Positions 26,917 through 36,152 are shown, counted from the first letter of the stretch. The stretch is 64,000 nt of DNA from Planctomycetaceae bacterium (GCA_013823135.1 PNLP01000012.1:1-64000); one strand, 5' to 3'. Translations and numbers: made by a program. The notes: generated by a model not told the origin, from the sequence alone.

Positions 26917-27987
26917 ATGCCACCGATTCGGACACCAAAGGCCACGGAACCCGATATGCCCGCCGCCGCCAGGATCAATCCGGAGGAGCTTTCGCTCGCC
27001 GACCTTCAGTCGGAAGCGGACACCGTTCGAAAGCGGATCAACCGCTTCCGCGAATCGCTCGGCCGCTTCTTCGTCAACAAGCAGGAAATCATCGACTTGA
27101 TGTGCGTCGCGGCGGTCGCCCAGGAACCGCTCCTGCTCGTCGGCCCGCCAGGCACCGCCAAGTCGGATCTCGTTCTGAAATTCAAGGACGCCCTCGGGAT
27201 CGAGCAGGGCGATTACTTCGAATACATGCTCACGCGGTTCACGGAACCGAGCGAGATTATCGGGGCCATCGATATCAAGGAACTTCGCGACGGCCGCTAC
27301 ATCCGCAAGAAAGAAGGCAAGCTCCCGACCGCGAAGCTGGTGTTCCTCGACGAGATTTTCAAATCGAACTCGGCGATCTTGAACATCCTGCTCACGATCA
27401 TCAACGAGAAAAAGTTCTATCAGGAGGGTAAGCCCGAGCCGGTGCCGCTCCGCGTGATGTTTGCGGCCACGAACGAAATTCCTGAACAAGGCGAACTCGC
27501 AGCCCTCAAGGACCGCTTCGTGCTGAAGGTGTTGAGCCGATCGGTGCAGGAGGATTTCTTCACGGAGTTGATCGACTCGGGTCTGCAAGGCGAGGCGTAC
27601 AAGGGATTAAACCAAAAGCCGTGGGTTGAAGGGCATTGCAATCTGGACGACTTCCTAAAGGCGAACCGATACCTGACGTACCTGTTCGCTCGCAAGGAAC
27701 CGACCGGCGGTCGCGGTGAGGAGCACAACGACCGACAACTGTTCTTCCCGCAGGAAGTCTTCCGGGAATACCAGCGCCTTGTGAAAACTCTCGTGCGGGA
27801 AGACAAGATCTTCATCAGCGATCGGAAACTTGTGAAGCTCTACAAGCTGTTCCGGGTGCGAGCCTGGTTGTTCTCGGGCGGAACCGTCAGCAAGGACGAC
27901 CTGCGGTTGCTCGCGTACCTGGGTGAGTCCCACCAGGAAATTGAACACCTCCGCACGAAAGTACCAGAATATCTGGGCGATGCCTGA
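26917..27987 (+). CDS. MoxR/RavA-type AAA+ ATPase, last gene of the vWA/kinase cassette
   Basis: 356 residues: Walker A GPPGTAKS (76-83), Walker B LVFLDEIF (141-148), the KSNSAILNILLTIINEKKF segment and the ATNEIPEQGELAALKDRF signature define a RavA-like MoxR. It differs from the housekeeping-type MoxR at 13283 (GVAKT P-loop). MoxR proteins act with vWA partners; here the vWA gene opens the same-strand cassette. It is 109 bp after the phosphatase and is followed by a strong terminator at 28011-28039. An earlier alternative start is unlikely; a second ATG 13 codons in is possible. Confidence 0.92.
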   Translation: MPPIRTPKATEPDMPAAARINPEELSLADLQSEADTVRKRINRFRESLGRFFVNKQEIIDLMCVAAVAQEPLLLVGPPGTAKSDLVLKFKDALGIEQGDYFEYMLTRFTEPSEIIGAIDIKELRDGRYIRKKEGKLPTAKLVFLDEIFKSNSAILNILLTIINEKKFYQEGKPEPVPLRVMFAATNEIPEQGELAALKDRFVLKVLSRSVQEDFFTELIDSGLQGEAYKGLNQKPWVEGHCNLDDFLKANRYLTYLFARKEPTGGRGEEHNDRQLFFPQEVFREYQRLVKTLVREDKIFISDRKLVKLYKLFRVRAWLFSGGTVSKDDLRLLAYLGESHQEIEHLRTKVPEYLGDA

Positions 27988-28010
27988 TTCTGTGAGATGG
28001 TATCCACGCA

Positions 28011-28039
28011 ACAACCCACACGAATTTCGTGTGGGTTGT
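28011..28039 (+). terminator. Intrinsic terminator after the MoxR gene (possibly bidirectional)
   Basis: ACAACCCACACGAA, a single central T, then TTCGTGTGGGTTGT, giving a 14-nt arm hairpin followed on the plus strand by TTTGTTGTTC. It ends the vWA-MoxR cassette and could also serve the minus-strand pilin gene that ends at 28073, though the U-tract is on the plus side. Confidence 0.85.
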
Positions 28040-28072
28040 TTTGTTGTTCGTGCTCCTTCGAGCAACTCGACA

Positions 28073-28246
28073 TCACTGAACGGCGGAGCCGATCTTGCTG
28101 AAGGTGGTGTTGGCGTTCTTGCCGAGCGCCGAGATGGCGGCAATGCAAACGACAACGATCAAAGCCAGCATCACGGCATACTCAACTGCCGTCGGGCCGT
28201 CTTCCTTCTTCAGGAACGAGACCATCTTCTTCGCGACGTTACGCAT
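28073..28246 (-). CDS. Flp/Fap-type pilin (copy 1)
   Basis: 57 residues (MRNVAKKMVSFLKKEDGPTA start). The prepilin-peptidase site G-P-T-A-V-E-Y (Gly17) is followed by one hydrophobic helix (VMLALIVVVCIAAISALG) and a short tail. This is the Flp pilin layout used by Tad secretion/adhesion pili. GGAG lies six bases before the ATG. It is 93-95% identical to the next gene, so the pair is a recent duplication. No Tad assembly genes are in the window. Confidence 0.9.
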   Translation of the reverse strand: MRNVAKKMVSFLKKEDGPTAVEYAVMLALIVVVCIAAISALGKNANTTFSKIGSAVQ

Positions 28247-28367
28247 GGGAATCTCCAGGTGCGGGGTAAGGACAGTGAGACCACTTTTGATAACCCATCT
28301 GGAGAAATTCCAGGATGGGGATGAGCGTTACATTATCGAATATTCAATAGACAGATTCAATTCACAA

Positions 28368-28541
28368 TCACTGAACAGCGGAGCCGATCTTGCTGAAGGT
28401 GGTGTTGGCATTTTGTCCGAGTGCCGAGATGGCGGCGATGCAAACGACAACAATCAGGGCCAGCATCACGGCATACTCAACTGCCGTTGGGCCGTCTTCC
28501 TTCTTCAAGAACGAGACCATCTTCTTGGCGACGTGACGCAT
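28368..28541 (-). CDS. Flp/Fap-type pilin (copy 2)
   Basis: 57 residues, differing from copy 1 at only a few positions (H in MRHVAKK, Q for K in ALGQNANTT). Same Gly17 cleavage site with Glu at +5, same hydrophobic helix and FSKIGSAVQ tail. GGAG is seven bases before the ATG. The two pilin genes are transcribed toward the 28011 terminator; the 121-bp spacer holds an imperfect hairpin (CCCATCTGGAG/TCCAGGATGGG) that could separate their expression. Confidence 0.9.
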   Translation of the reverse strand: MRHVAKKMVSFLKKEDGPTAVEYAVMLALIVVVCIAAISALGQNANTTFSKIGSAVQ

Positions 28542-28957
28542 CTTTAAGCTCCGAAGTGGGTGAGGAATCTGATACCTGCCGCTTGATGTGCTTCTTGCGT
28601 CATGTGCAAGAGGAATCAGCGACTGTGAACACCAACTCTGTAGTTCACCATTTTGGGTGTGCAATTGGATGTGTCTGTTTTTTCTTTTTTGGCTGTCGGA
28701 ATTCCCACCATCCTTGTTTCTATCCCGCAGTGATCTAGCTAATTCTGGGAGTGACATGTCCATCATCCATTTATGGAACCAGTGCAATTGACACCTCACG
28801 CTGTGCAATAATCCTCATCTGTCAGGATGGAATTGCCAGGCTGACTGTCGATAAATCCCACAGACACATGATTTGATGGCCGCGAGGCGTTCTTGTCTGG
28901 ATAACATTCGGGTCACGACGAAATCAACCACGACGAGCCATCCCAGAGGAATTCACG
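28542..28957. other. 416-bp non-coding gap upstream of the pilin genes and ilvD
   Basis: Divergent intergenic region serving the minus-strand pilin pair and plus-strand ilvD. It contains an A+T-rich stretch (TTTTTTCTTTTTTGG around 28680) unusual for the window. I saw no convincing -35/-10 pair, no -24/-12 element and no RNA gene. Confidence 0.5.
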
Positions 28958-30640
28958 ATGCCTGAGCCGATGCAACGGAAAAGCCTGACAACCACGGGCG
29001 GCCCCGGCCGCGCGCCAAACCGCGCCATGCTTCGCGGAGTCGGGTTCACCGACGACGACTTCAACAAGCCCGTCATCGGGATCGCGTCGTTGTTCTCTGA
29101 CATCACACCGTGTAACGCGCACCTTGATCGGCTGGCGCTGAAGGGCCGCGAGGGTGTACGGGCCGGCGGTGGCGTACCACAGACCTTCGGCGCTCCAACT
29201 GTTTCCGACGGCATCAGCATGGGTCACATGGGGATGCGGTATTCGCTGGTCTCGCGTGAAGTGATCGCCGACTGCCTCGAAACCGTCGCAGGTGCGATGA
29301 ACCACGACGGCCTCGTGGCGTTCGGTGGTTGCGACAAGAACATGCCCGGCTGCGTGATGGCGATGGCTCGTCTGAACATCCCGAGCATCTTCGTATACGG
29401 CGGCAGCATCATGCCGGGGGTCGGCCCGCACGGTGAGGATGTGGACATCGTCTCCATCTTCGAGGCGGTCGGGAAATTCCAGGCCGGCAAGATCGACTCG
29501 AAGATGCTTCACAAGGTCGAGTGCGAAAGCTGCCCCGGGCACGGCTCCTGCGGCGGCATGTACACGGCAAACACGATGGCCAGCGCGATCGAAGCGATGG
29601 GCCTGATGCTTCCATATGGTGCGTCCAACCCAGCCGTCACGGCAGCGAAGGAACGGGAAGCGCTGCTGGCCGGCAAAGCGGTTGTTGGACTTGTCGAGAA
29701 AAACATCCGCCCGCGTGACATTATCACCCGCAAGAGCCTGGAGAACGCTTACACCTTCGTGCTAGCACTCGGCGGTTCCACAAACGCGGTGCTTCATCTC
29801 ATGGCGATTGCACTCGAAGCGGGCGTCTCGTGGACGCTTGACGACTTCGATCGACTCGCGGGCAAGGTCCCGCACCTCGCGGACCTGAAGCCGGGCGGCA
29901 AACACGTCATGTTCGACCTGTACCGCGTCGGTGGCACACCTGCAGTATTGCGAGCATTGCTCGACAAAGGCTACCTGCACGGCGACTGCCCGACCGTCAC
30001 CGGGAAGACACTCGCCGAGAACCTCGCAGAAGTTCCGAGCGTGTTTGCGAAGCCGCAAACGGTGGTTCACACCTTTGAGAAGCCGATGTTCTCGCACGGC
30101 ATCCATGTCGTGCTCCGCGGCAACCTCGCGCCAGAAGGCTCCATCGCGAAGGTGGCGGGGTTGAAGGTGCGTGCCATCACCGGGCCGGCGAAGGTGTTCG
30201 ATGGCGAAGAAGCGTGCTTCCAGGCGATTCAGGCGCAGAAGATCGTCGCGGGCGACGTGGTCGTGATCCGCGGCGAAGGCCCGGTGGGTGGCCCCGGGAT
30301 GCGTGAGATGCTCAGCATCACCGGTGCGCTGATGGGCCAAGGGCTCGGCGAAAGCGTCGGCCTCATCACCGACGGTCGTTTCAGCGGCGGCACGCACGGG
30401 TTGGTTGTGGGGCACGTCGCACCGGAAGCGTGGGTCGGCGGACCAATTGCGCTGGTTCAGGATGGCGACTCCATCACCATCGACGGCGACAAGAAGTCGA
30501 TCACGTTGAACATCTCGGATGCGGAGTTGCAGGCCCGCAAGGCAAAGTGGAAGGCACCGGCACCGCGGGTCGAACGCGGCGTGCTGGCGAAGTACGCAAA
30601 GCTCGTGCGCTCAGCGAGCGAGGGGGCCGTCACGGGGTGA
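28958..30640 (+). CDS. ilvD: Dihydroxy-acid dehydratase
   Basis: Dehydrates 2,3-dihydroxy-isovalerate and its homologue in valine/isoleucine synthesis. The 560 residues include the iron-sulfur cysteines in DITPCNAHL (C52), [10 protein letters not shown] (C125) and [17 protein letters not shown], and the C-terminal [19 protein letters not shown] signature. Length is normal. Single gene; no other ilv genes in the window. The downstream convergent gene is only 4 bp away. Confidence 0.97.
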   Translation: MPEPMQRKSLTTTGGPGRAPNRAMLRGVGFTDDDFNKPVIGIASLFSDITPCNAHLDRLALKGREGVRAGGGVPQTFGAPTVSDGISMGHMGMRYSLVSREVIADCLETVAGAMNHDGLVAFGGCDKNMPGCVMAMARLNIPSIFVYGGSIMPGVGPHGEDVDIVSIFEAVGKFQAGKIDSKMLHKVECESCPGHGSCGGMYTANTMASAIEAMGLMLPYGASNPAVTAAKEREALLAGKAVVGLVEKNIRPRDIITRKSLENAYTFVLALGGSTNAVLHLMAIALEAGVSWTLDDFDRLAGKVPHLADLKPGGKHVMFDLYRVGGTPAVLRALLDKGYLHGDCPTVTGKTLAENLAEVPSVFAKPQTVVHTFEKPMFSHGIHVVLRGNLAPEGSIAKVAGLKVRAITGPAKVFDGEEACFQAIQAQKIVAGDVVVIRGEGPVGGPGMREMLSITGALMGQGLGESVGLITDGRFSGGTHGLVVGHVAPEAWVGGPIALVQDGDSITIDGDKKSITLNISDAELQARKAKWKAPAPRVERGVLAKYAKLVRSASEGAVTG

Positions 30641-30644
30641 ACCA

Positions 30645-30926
30645 CTATCCCGGTGCCGAATCGGGGATCGGAGAGCACGCTCGGGCAAAGCAGACCAACC
30701 CCCCGAGCGTGCTCACAAACCCAACAACCCGGCCCGCAACGAACCACGTTTTCGCCCTCACGCCGGGAACGGTCGAAATGCCGAGCCCGGCGAGGACGAG
30801 CAAGCCAGCATCCACAACCCAACCAGCCGAGTTCGCTCGGGAGTAAAGTATCGACCAAGTCACGCCACCGAACCCGACGAGTGCCGAACCGAAAATCATC
30901 CCCGTGACGAATACGTTGGCAACCAC
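30645..30926 (-). CDS. Small (93-aa) membrane protein of unknown function
   Basis: Starts at a GTG (30926) with GAGGAG seven bases before. About three hydrophobic segments (VFVTGMIFGSALVGFGGVTW, VVDAGLLVLAGLGISTVP, WFVAGRVVGFVSTLGGLVCF). No known family. The last ~15 codons overlap a 13-bp-stem hairpin (30673-30714), so the C-terminus may be repeat-derived. Convergent with ilvD. Moderate support from the ribosome site and membrane pattern. Confidence 0.55.
   Translation of the reverse strand: MVANVFVTGMIFGSALVGFGGVTWSILYSRANSAGWVVDAGLLVLAGLGISTVPGVRAKTWFVAGRVVGFVSTLGGLVCFARACSPIPDSAPG
30673..30714. repeat. 13-bp inverted repeat at the ilvD 3' side
   Basis: GAGCACGCTCGGG at 30673-30685 and its exact complement at 30702-30714, with a 16-nt loop. 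No U-tract. It lies between the ends of two convergent genes and inside the last codons of the small membrane-protein gene. Confidence 0.7.
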
Positions 30927-31029
30927 CTCGACTCTCCTCAGACACTCGCGATGTAGCACACGATTTCCGACGGTATAATCGCGGGAAGGTTCCTTTCGAC
31001 AACGGAACGATACGCCAAACCTTTCGGAC

Positions 31030-31668
31030 ATGCAGATCACGGATCCAGAAGAAACCCGCGTGATGGGAGGAAGCTCCGTGGCAGACATCGTGATCGGAGA
31101 GGTCTCCTGGGAAAGGATCGTGAGTGCCGTGGAAAAGGTACGCGAACGGCTACTGCGCGCGACAACCGCCCTGGAGAAAGCCGGCGTGCCTTACGCGGTT
31201 ATTGGCGGACACGCCGTCGCGGAATGGGTGACGAGGGCAAACCAATGCGGTGTACGCAACACACCGGACGTGAACATTCTCCTGCGTCGCGTAGACTTCG
31301 ACGCCGCGAAAGTCGCGATGGAAGCCGCCGGGTTCGTCTACCAACACGCGGCCAGCATCGACAAGTTCCTCGACGGCAAAGGTGCCAAGGCCCGCGATGC
31401 CGTTCACGTCCTCTTCGCCGGGGAGAAAGTGCGCGAGGAGTACGTACTGCCCACGCCCGAAGTAACCGAGAGCGAAGCTGGCGCAACCTTCCGCGTGCTG
31501 TCGCTCGAAGCGCTCGTGCGGATGAAGCTCACATCGAACCGCGACAAGGACCGCACTCACGTTCGCGACTTCATCGATGTGGGGTTGGTCGATTCAAGTT
31601 GGCCTGCCAAGTTTCCACCGGAACTCGCGAGCCGCCTCCAACACATTCTCGATACGCCGGACGGCTGA
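31030..31668 (+). CDS. Nucleotidyltransferase-fold protein (AbiEii/MNT-like)
   Basis: 212 residues. YAVIGGHAVAEWV carries the GG-x-A-x-x motif of the polymerase-beta-like nucleotidyltransferase fold, followed by NTPDVNILL, where the usual Asp-x-Asp pair reads Asp80-x-Asn82. The later RVLSLEALVRMKL and KDRTHVRDF segments are also typical of AbiEii/DUF6036-like proteins. The Asn substitution may mean altered metal use or loss of activity. No toxin-antitoxin partner is recognisable next to it. The start could also be the ATG at 31063. Confidence 0.75.
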   Translation: MQITDPEETRVMGGSSVADIVIGEVSWERIVSAVEKVRERLLRATTALEKAGVPYAVIGGHAVAEWVTRANQCGVRNTPDVNILLRRVDFDAAKVAMEAAGFVYQHAASIDKFLDGKGAKARDAVHVLFAGEKVREEYVLPTPEVTESEAGATFRVLSLEALVRMKLTSNRDKDRTHVRDFIDVGLVDSSWPAKFPPELASRLQHILDTPDG

Positions 31669-31725
31669 TCGCCTTCACCCGAAGCCAATCCACCACAAAC
31701 CCAGTCAACGGGCTAAGCCACTCCC

Positions 31726-32688
31726 ATGAGCAACACTCACTACGCCTGTGATCTCGCTGCGGTTTCCGAGGCAGCCGCTCGAATCGCCGGTGTCGTTCAC
31801 CACACGCCCGTAATCACCTCCGAGACTCTGGATAGCCGTGCGGGTCGTCACGTGTTCCTCAAGTGCGAAAACCTCCAGAAAGTCGGTGCGTTCAAGTATC
31901 GTGGAGCCACGAACGCCGTCAAGAAACTCTCCAATGCCGAGGCCGCACGCGGCGTCGTCACGCATTCCAGTGGCAACCATGCTCAGGCACTCGCACTGGC
32001 CGCTCGCGTTCGCGGCATCCCGGCGTACATCGTGATGCCCAGAACCGCACCCAGCGTGAAGAAGGCTGCGGTCGCGGGGTATGGAGGCCTCATCACCGAG
32101 TGCGAACCGACGCTCGCTGCCCGAGAGGAGGCTGCCGCTGCGCTGGTGGCCAGAACTGGTGCCACGCTGATTCCGCCGTTCGATCACGCGGACGTGATTG
32201 CAGGTCAGGGAACCACTGCCCTCGAATTGCTCGAAGATGTCCCGACGCTCAATGCGATCATTACGCCTGTTGGCGGCGGTGGATTGCTCGCGGGGTGTTG
32301 TATTGCTTCACGTGGAATCAAGCCCACGATGCGAGTGTTCGGCGGGGAACCGCTGGGAGCCGACGATGCAGCACGCTCCAAAGCGAAGGGCGAATGGTTG
32401 CCGCAAACCGCACCGAACACGATTGCCGATGGATTGCTGACCAGCACGGGCCAGTTGACGTGGCCCATCATACGCGATCAAGTCGAACGAATTTTCACGG
32501 TAACCGATGACCAGATTCGTGCCGCGATGCGTTTCGTTTGGGAGCGAATCAAGCTCATCGTGGAACCAAGCGGCGCTGTCGGTGTGGCCGTGGTGCTGTC
32601 GGACGAGTTCAAATCGCTCACCAACATCGGGTCGGTCGGCATCGTGCTGAGCGGCGGGAACGTGAGTCTCGATAAACTGTACTGGTAG
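31726..32688 (+). CDS. Threonine/serine dehydratase or serine racemase, PLP-dependent
   Basis: 320 residues of fold type II PLP enzymes. The Schiff-base lysine is in GAFKYRGA (K57), the SSGNHAQALA loop binds the substrate carboxylate, and PVGGGGLLAG binds the cofactor phosphate. It lacks the C-terminal ACT-type regulatory domain of biosynthetic IlvA (about 500 residues), so it is of the catabolic threonine dehydratase/serine racemase class; which amino acid is used cannot be decided from sequence. Follows the NTase-fold gene by 57 bp. Confidence 0.93.
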   Translation: MSNTHYACDLAAVSEAAARIAGVVHHTPVITSETLDSRAGRHVFLKCENLQKVGAFKYRGATNAVKKLSNAEAARGVVTHSSGNHAQALALAARVRGIPAYIVMPRTAPSVKKAAVAGYGGLITECEPTLAAREEAAAALVARTGATLIPPFDHADVIAGQGTTALELLEDVPTLNAIITPVGGGGLLAGCCIASRGIKPTMRVFGGEPLGADDAARSKAKGEWLPQTAPNTIADGLLTSTGQLTWPIIRDQVERIFTVTDDQIRAAMRFVWERIKLIVEPSGAVGVAVVLSDEFKSLTNIGSVGIVLSGGNVSLDKLYW

Positions 32689-32731
32689 TCGCGTGCGATT
32701 CGCCTGACATGTAGACTGGTAACTCCATTCA

Positions 32732-33769
32732 ATGCTCGAGCCGAATATCCCCGCGTTGATACTCGCCCCAATGGAAGGGGTCACGGATGCCCCCATGCGA
32801 GCTGTGCAGGGAGCAGCGGGCGCGTTCACATTCGCCGTATCCGAATTCCTTAGAATCAGCCACCACATCCCACCGCGAACCGTCTTTTACAAGCACGTTC
32901 CCGAACTCCGTAACGGGTGCCTGACGCCGACAGGGCTTCGTGTGCAGGTTCAACTGCTCGGTGGCGACGCGGGTCGTATGGCCGCGTCGGCAGCCCTCGC
33001 CCACGAACTCGGGGCACAGGCCATCGACATCAACTTCGGGTGCCCTGCACCAACCGTGAACCGCCACGATGGCGGCGCGACACTCCTGAAGTACCCGAAA
33101 CGGATTCGCGAGATCGTCAGCGCCGTTCGGGCCGCCTTGCCCCGCACCGTTCCGGTATCCGCGAAAATGCGACTGGGTTGGGATCGCCTCGACCCGATCT
33201 TCGAGAACGCAGAGATGGCCGCCGAAGGCGGCGCGGAATGGCTCACGATTCACGGACGAACACGCACCGCGGGCTACTCACCACCGATTCACTGGGGGCC
33301 GATCGGCCAAGTCCGCGAGCGATTGGGAATCCCCGTGGTTGCCAACGGCGACATCTGGACGATCGAGGACTTCCGGCAGTGTCGCGAACAAACGGGTTGC
33401 CGACATTTCATGCTCGGCCGCGGCGCACTGGCGAACCCCCATCTGGCACGCCGTGTGGCGGGTGAACTCGGACTGATTCCATCGGAACCTGATCCCGAAC
33501 ACGACACTCCCTTCGACTGGCCAGCTCAACTCCTTCGCCTCGTGGAATGGTCCAAGGTATTCGCGGACATGGAGCCCAAGAGAGTCGTTCCGCGATTGAA
33601 ACAATGGCTAAACATGGCCGCCAAGTTCGGAGGATTCACAGGGTTTGACGCGATCAAGCGTGTCACCAGTGTTGAGGAGTTATTCGCTCAGCTCGGGGAT
33701 AGTTCTGTCTGTTCGAATCGTGATCCTCTCTGGCGAGAGACCTCCGCGAGTGTGTCCCCTTCAGGATGA
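32732..33769 (+). CDS. dus: tRNA-dihydrouridine synthase (Dus family)
   Basis: Reduces uridines in tRNA D-loops using FMN. The 345-residue TIM-barrel protein has LAPMEGVTDAPMR at the N-terminus, the catalytic cysteine in INFGCPAPTVNRHDGGA (C104), VSAKMRLGW, LTIHGRTR and VVANGDIW, all family landmarks. It is nearest to the DusC-like group by the look of its active-site loop. 43 bp after the dehydratase gene. Confidence 0.94.
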   Translation: MLEPNIPALILAPMEGVTDAPMRAVQGAAGAFTFAVSEFLRISHHIPPRTVFYKHVPELRNGCLTPTGLRVQVQLLGGDAGRMAASAALAHELGAQAIDINFGCPAPTVNRHDGGATLLKYPKRIREIVSAVRAALPRTVPVSAKMRLGWDRLDPIFENAEMAAEGGAEWLTIHGRTRTAGYSPPIHWGPIGQVRERLGIPVVANGDIWTIEDFRQCREQTGCRHFMLGRGALANPHLARRVAGELGLIPSEPDPEHDTPFDWPAQLLRLVEWSKVFADMEPKRVVPRLKQWLNMAAKFGGFTGFDAIKRVTSVEELFAQLGDSSVCSNRDPLWRETSASVSPSG

Positions 33770-33796
33770 TCAACCCCGCACATCAGAGGGAAAGAC

Positions 33797-34765
33797 ATGC
33801 GAACCACCAACGCGGACGGTTACAGCTACGAGCCCGTTCCCACCGTGAACGGAAAGCCTCCGTATCCCCCCGAACTTGTGGCGAAGTCGAGAAACTTCTT
33901 GCAAGCCACGCTGACGATGTTCAAGCCGCTCGGGCAACGTGCGAACATCGCTCCGACGGTTTTCCAGAAGTATCCCGTTCACGCGGAGCGTGCCAAACAC
34001 GCCGCCGCGATGATCGGCGTTGATCCTGTCGATCTGATGGCGGGGAACCTGTGTTACGACATCCTCGCCGGAACGATTGCGATGGGTTGCTCGACGCTGG
34101 CCCTCGCCGGAAAGGACGGCCCGGTTCTCACACGCAACATGGATTGGTTTCCTGCCGAAAAGATCGCGAAGGCGAGTTGCCTGGTGAAGGAAGAGTACGG
34201 TGTGAATGCCGGCTTCCTCGGGATGCTGGGAGCTGTCACAGGAATGTCTCGCCACGGATTCTGCGTGTGCATCAACGCGGCGTTCGGTGGATCTGATCCC
34301 GACGGCTACCCGATGCTGCTTTTTCTGCGTCACGTTCTCGATACCGCTCAGAGTTTCAATCATGCCCTGGAAATGGTTGAGAAGGAGCGGTTGATGTCTG
34401 GCGGAATTATTACTCTCGTGGGAATCCAGAACGACGAACGAGCGGTCGTGGAACGAGCCCATGCGAAGGCAATGGTGCGGCGACCTACTGGCGACGAACC
34501 ACTGATGGCCACGAACCACTTCCGGGCGTTACCGGAGCCGACGATATTATGGTGCGAGCGGTACGAGTGCATGGCGAAACACGCTGGGCGACGCCCAGCG
34601 ATCGACATCCTAACCGATCGGCGGGTGTTGCAGGATATCACGGCGCAGCATGTGGTGATGTGCCCGGCCACTCAGTCTGCTGGAATGTTCGTGCCCAGCC
34701 ACTTGTTGCCCGAGTCGGTTTGCGACGAGATGACGGTTGCAGATCTCTTAAGATTCGTTGGCTGA
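33797..34765 (+). CDS. C45-type Ntn hydrolase (acyl-CoA:6-APA acyltransferase/acid-ceramidase-like)
   Basis: 322 residues. GCSTLALAG (Cys98) followed by TRNMDW (112-117) matches the N-terminal-nucleophile cysteine and R-N-x-D-W signature of the C45/acid-ceramidase/linear-amide hydrolase group. In that group cleavage before Cys activates the enzyme; here it would free a ~97-residue prosegment. Later ATNHFRAL also fits. Substrate unknown. No signal peptide. Short gap of 27 bp after the dus gene suggests the same transcript. Confidence 0.82.
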   Translation: MRTTNADGYSYEPVPTVNGKPPYPPELVAKSRNFLQATLTMFKPLGQRANIAPTVFQKYPVHAERAKHAAAMIGVDPVDLMAGNLCYDILAGTIAMGCSTLALAGKDGPVLTRNMDWFPAEKIAKASCLVKEEYGVNAGFLGMLGAVTGMSRHGFCVCINAAFGGSDPDGYPMLLFLRHVLDTAQSFNHALEMVEKERLMSGGIITLVGIQNDERAVVERAHAKAMVRRPTGDEPLMATNHFRALPEPTILWCERYECMAKHAGRRPAIDILTDRRVLQDITAQHVVMCPATQSAGMFVPSHLLPESVCDEMTVADLLRFVG

Positions 34766-34944
34766 ATGACAGGCATTTGCACGTCCCAAACCACGCCCAC
34801 GGAATTTTCGGACCCCGTTCTCTGCCGGGTCACGATAGACTTCAATTTCTCGATCGCCTTCTCGACGTTATTGTGGAGTATGAGTAGTTCATGCTCCACT
34901 GTGAGTGTGGCATGCGACTTTGTTCGGCGTGAGGAGTAATTGCG

Positions 34945-35442
34945 ATGGGTGTTCCGTCGGGGGAGATCGTGGCACGGCCCATGATCGCTCGTGCTTGCGG
35001 CTGTCTACAGGAATTCCAGCACTACGCGGTGGACAAATACCGCGAGCAACGGAAAGCGAAATTCCAAAAGACGCGGTGCCCCGCTTGCGTGGCAAAGCTT
35101 GTTGAGGAGCAGCGGCGAGCGGCCACGTTGCCCAAAAAGGGTGAGGCGTTCAAAGCCATTCCCGCTGGCACCCAGATCACCATGACGCGTAAAGCGGATG
35201 GCACCTGGTCGGGAACGCTCATTGGAGACGGGACTACCGTTGAGGCCGTCGGTGAGGGGCCGCAGGGATTGTCACTAGCACTCGCCCGAGGCTGGCTCCT
35301 CGCACGCGGCGCAGGGAAAGAGTCCGCTCCGGCACCAGCCCCAACTCCCGCACCAAGTCCTGCACCGGCGAAACCGGCGGCGGCACCGATAGCGAAGGCG
35401 ATGCCTGCTACCAAGCCTACACCCGCAGCCAAGCCGAAGTAA
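34945..35442 (+). CDS. 165-aa protein with conserved cysteines and an Ala/Pro-rich tail
   Basis: ATG at 34945 with GAGGAG eight bases before. Residues 1-50 contain ACGCLQEFQHYAVDKYREQR and RCPAC (cysteines about 18, 20, 45, 48), suggesting a small zinc site. A beta-rich middle (AGTQITMTRKADGTWSGTLI, TTVEAVGEGPQGLSLAL) is followed by a disordered tail of Ala, Pro and Lys repeats (APAPAPTPAPSPAPAKPA). No known family. Convergent with queC, 26 bp away. Confidence 0.8.
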   Translation: MGVPSGEIVARPMIARACGCLQEFQHYAVDKYREQRKAKFQKTRCPACVAKLVEEQRRAATLPKKGEAFKAIPAGTQITMTRKADGTWSGTLIGDGTTVEAVGEGPQGLSLALARGWLLARGAGKESAPAPAPTPAPSPAPAKPAAAPIAKAMPATKPTPAAKPK

Positions 35443-35468
35443 AGGGAAGAAGATCTCGCCAGAAATGC

Positions 35469-36152
35469 TTATTGATAGGGGGTGGGATCCGGCACCATCG
35501 CCTCGGCGAACCCCTTGGCACGAAGCAGGCACGAATCGCAACGACCGCACGCTCGCCCTTCTGCGTCGGGATCGTAGCAACTCAGTGTGAGCGAGTAGTC
35601 CACGCCCAGTTTCACACCTTCGCGGATGATTTCGGACTTGGTCATCTTCAACAGTGGTGAATGGATGCGGAACCTTCCCGTCCCTTCAACGCCTACCTTG
35701 GTCGCCAGGTTCGCCAGGGTTTCGAACGCCGAGAGGAACTCTGGCCGACAGTCGGGATAACCCGAGTAGTCGAGTACGTTCGCACCAATGAAGATGTCGA
35801 ACGCGCCAACCGTCTCGGCATACCCCAGCGCGAGACCCAGCAGAATTGTGTTTCGGGCGGGAACGTAGGTAACAGGCACTCCGTGGCCCATCTCGTCAGC
35901 GGCGCGATCTTTCGGCACGGCGATGTCGTCGGTCAGGGCTGACCCGCCAATCGCACGGAGATCGAGTTTGACGACGCGGTGTTCGGCGACACCAAGCGAT
36001 CGTGCCACATCTGCTGCTCGCTGCAACTCGACACGGTGGCGCTGCCCGTAATCAACACTCAAGGCATAGGGCGCGAATCCCTGTGACTTCGCGAACGCGA
36101 GGGCGGTGGTGCTATCGAGTCCGCCACTGAGAAGAACGACTGCTTTCGGCAT
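35469..36152 (-). CDS. queC: 7-cyano-7-deazaguanine synthase
   Basis: Makes preQ0 from 7-carboxy-7-deazaguanine, ATP and ammonia for queuosine-type tRNA modification. 227 residues: the PP-loop SGGLDSTT near the N-terminus, [34 protein letters not shown], and the C-terminal zinc-binding cysteines in [21 protein letters not shown]. No other preQ0 genes are in the window. Separate transcription unit, 46 bp downstream of the FHA gene on the same strand. Confidence 0.97.
   Translation of the reverse strand: MPKAVVLLSGGLDSTTALAFAKSQGFAPYALSVDYGQRHRVELQRAADVARSLGVAEHRVVKLDLRAIGGSALTDDIAVPKDRAADEMGHGVPVTYVPARNTILLGLALGYAETVGAFDIFIGANVLDYSGYPDCRPEFLSAFETLANLATKVGVEGTGRFRIHSPLLKMTKSEIIREGVKLGVDYSLTLSCYDPDAEGRACGRCDSCLLRAKGFAEAMVPDPTPYQ

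Noticed and set aside
28542..28957. A sigma-54 promoter for the pilin pair
   Set aside because: rpoN is in the window and Tad pili can be regulated, but no -24/-12 pair (GG and GC ten bases apart in a TGGCAC-TTGC context) stood out.
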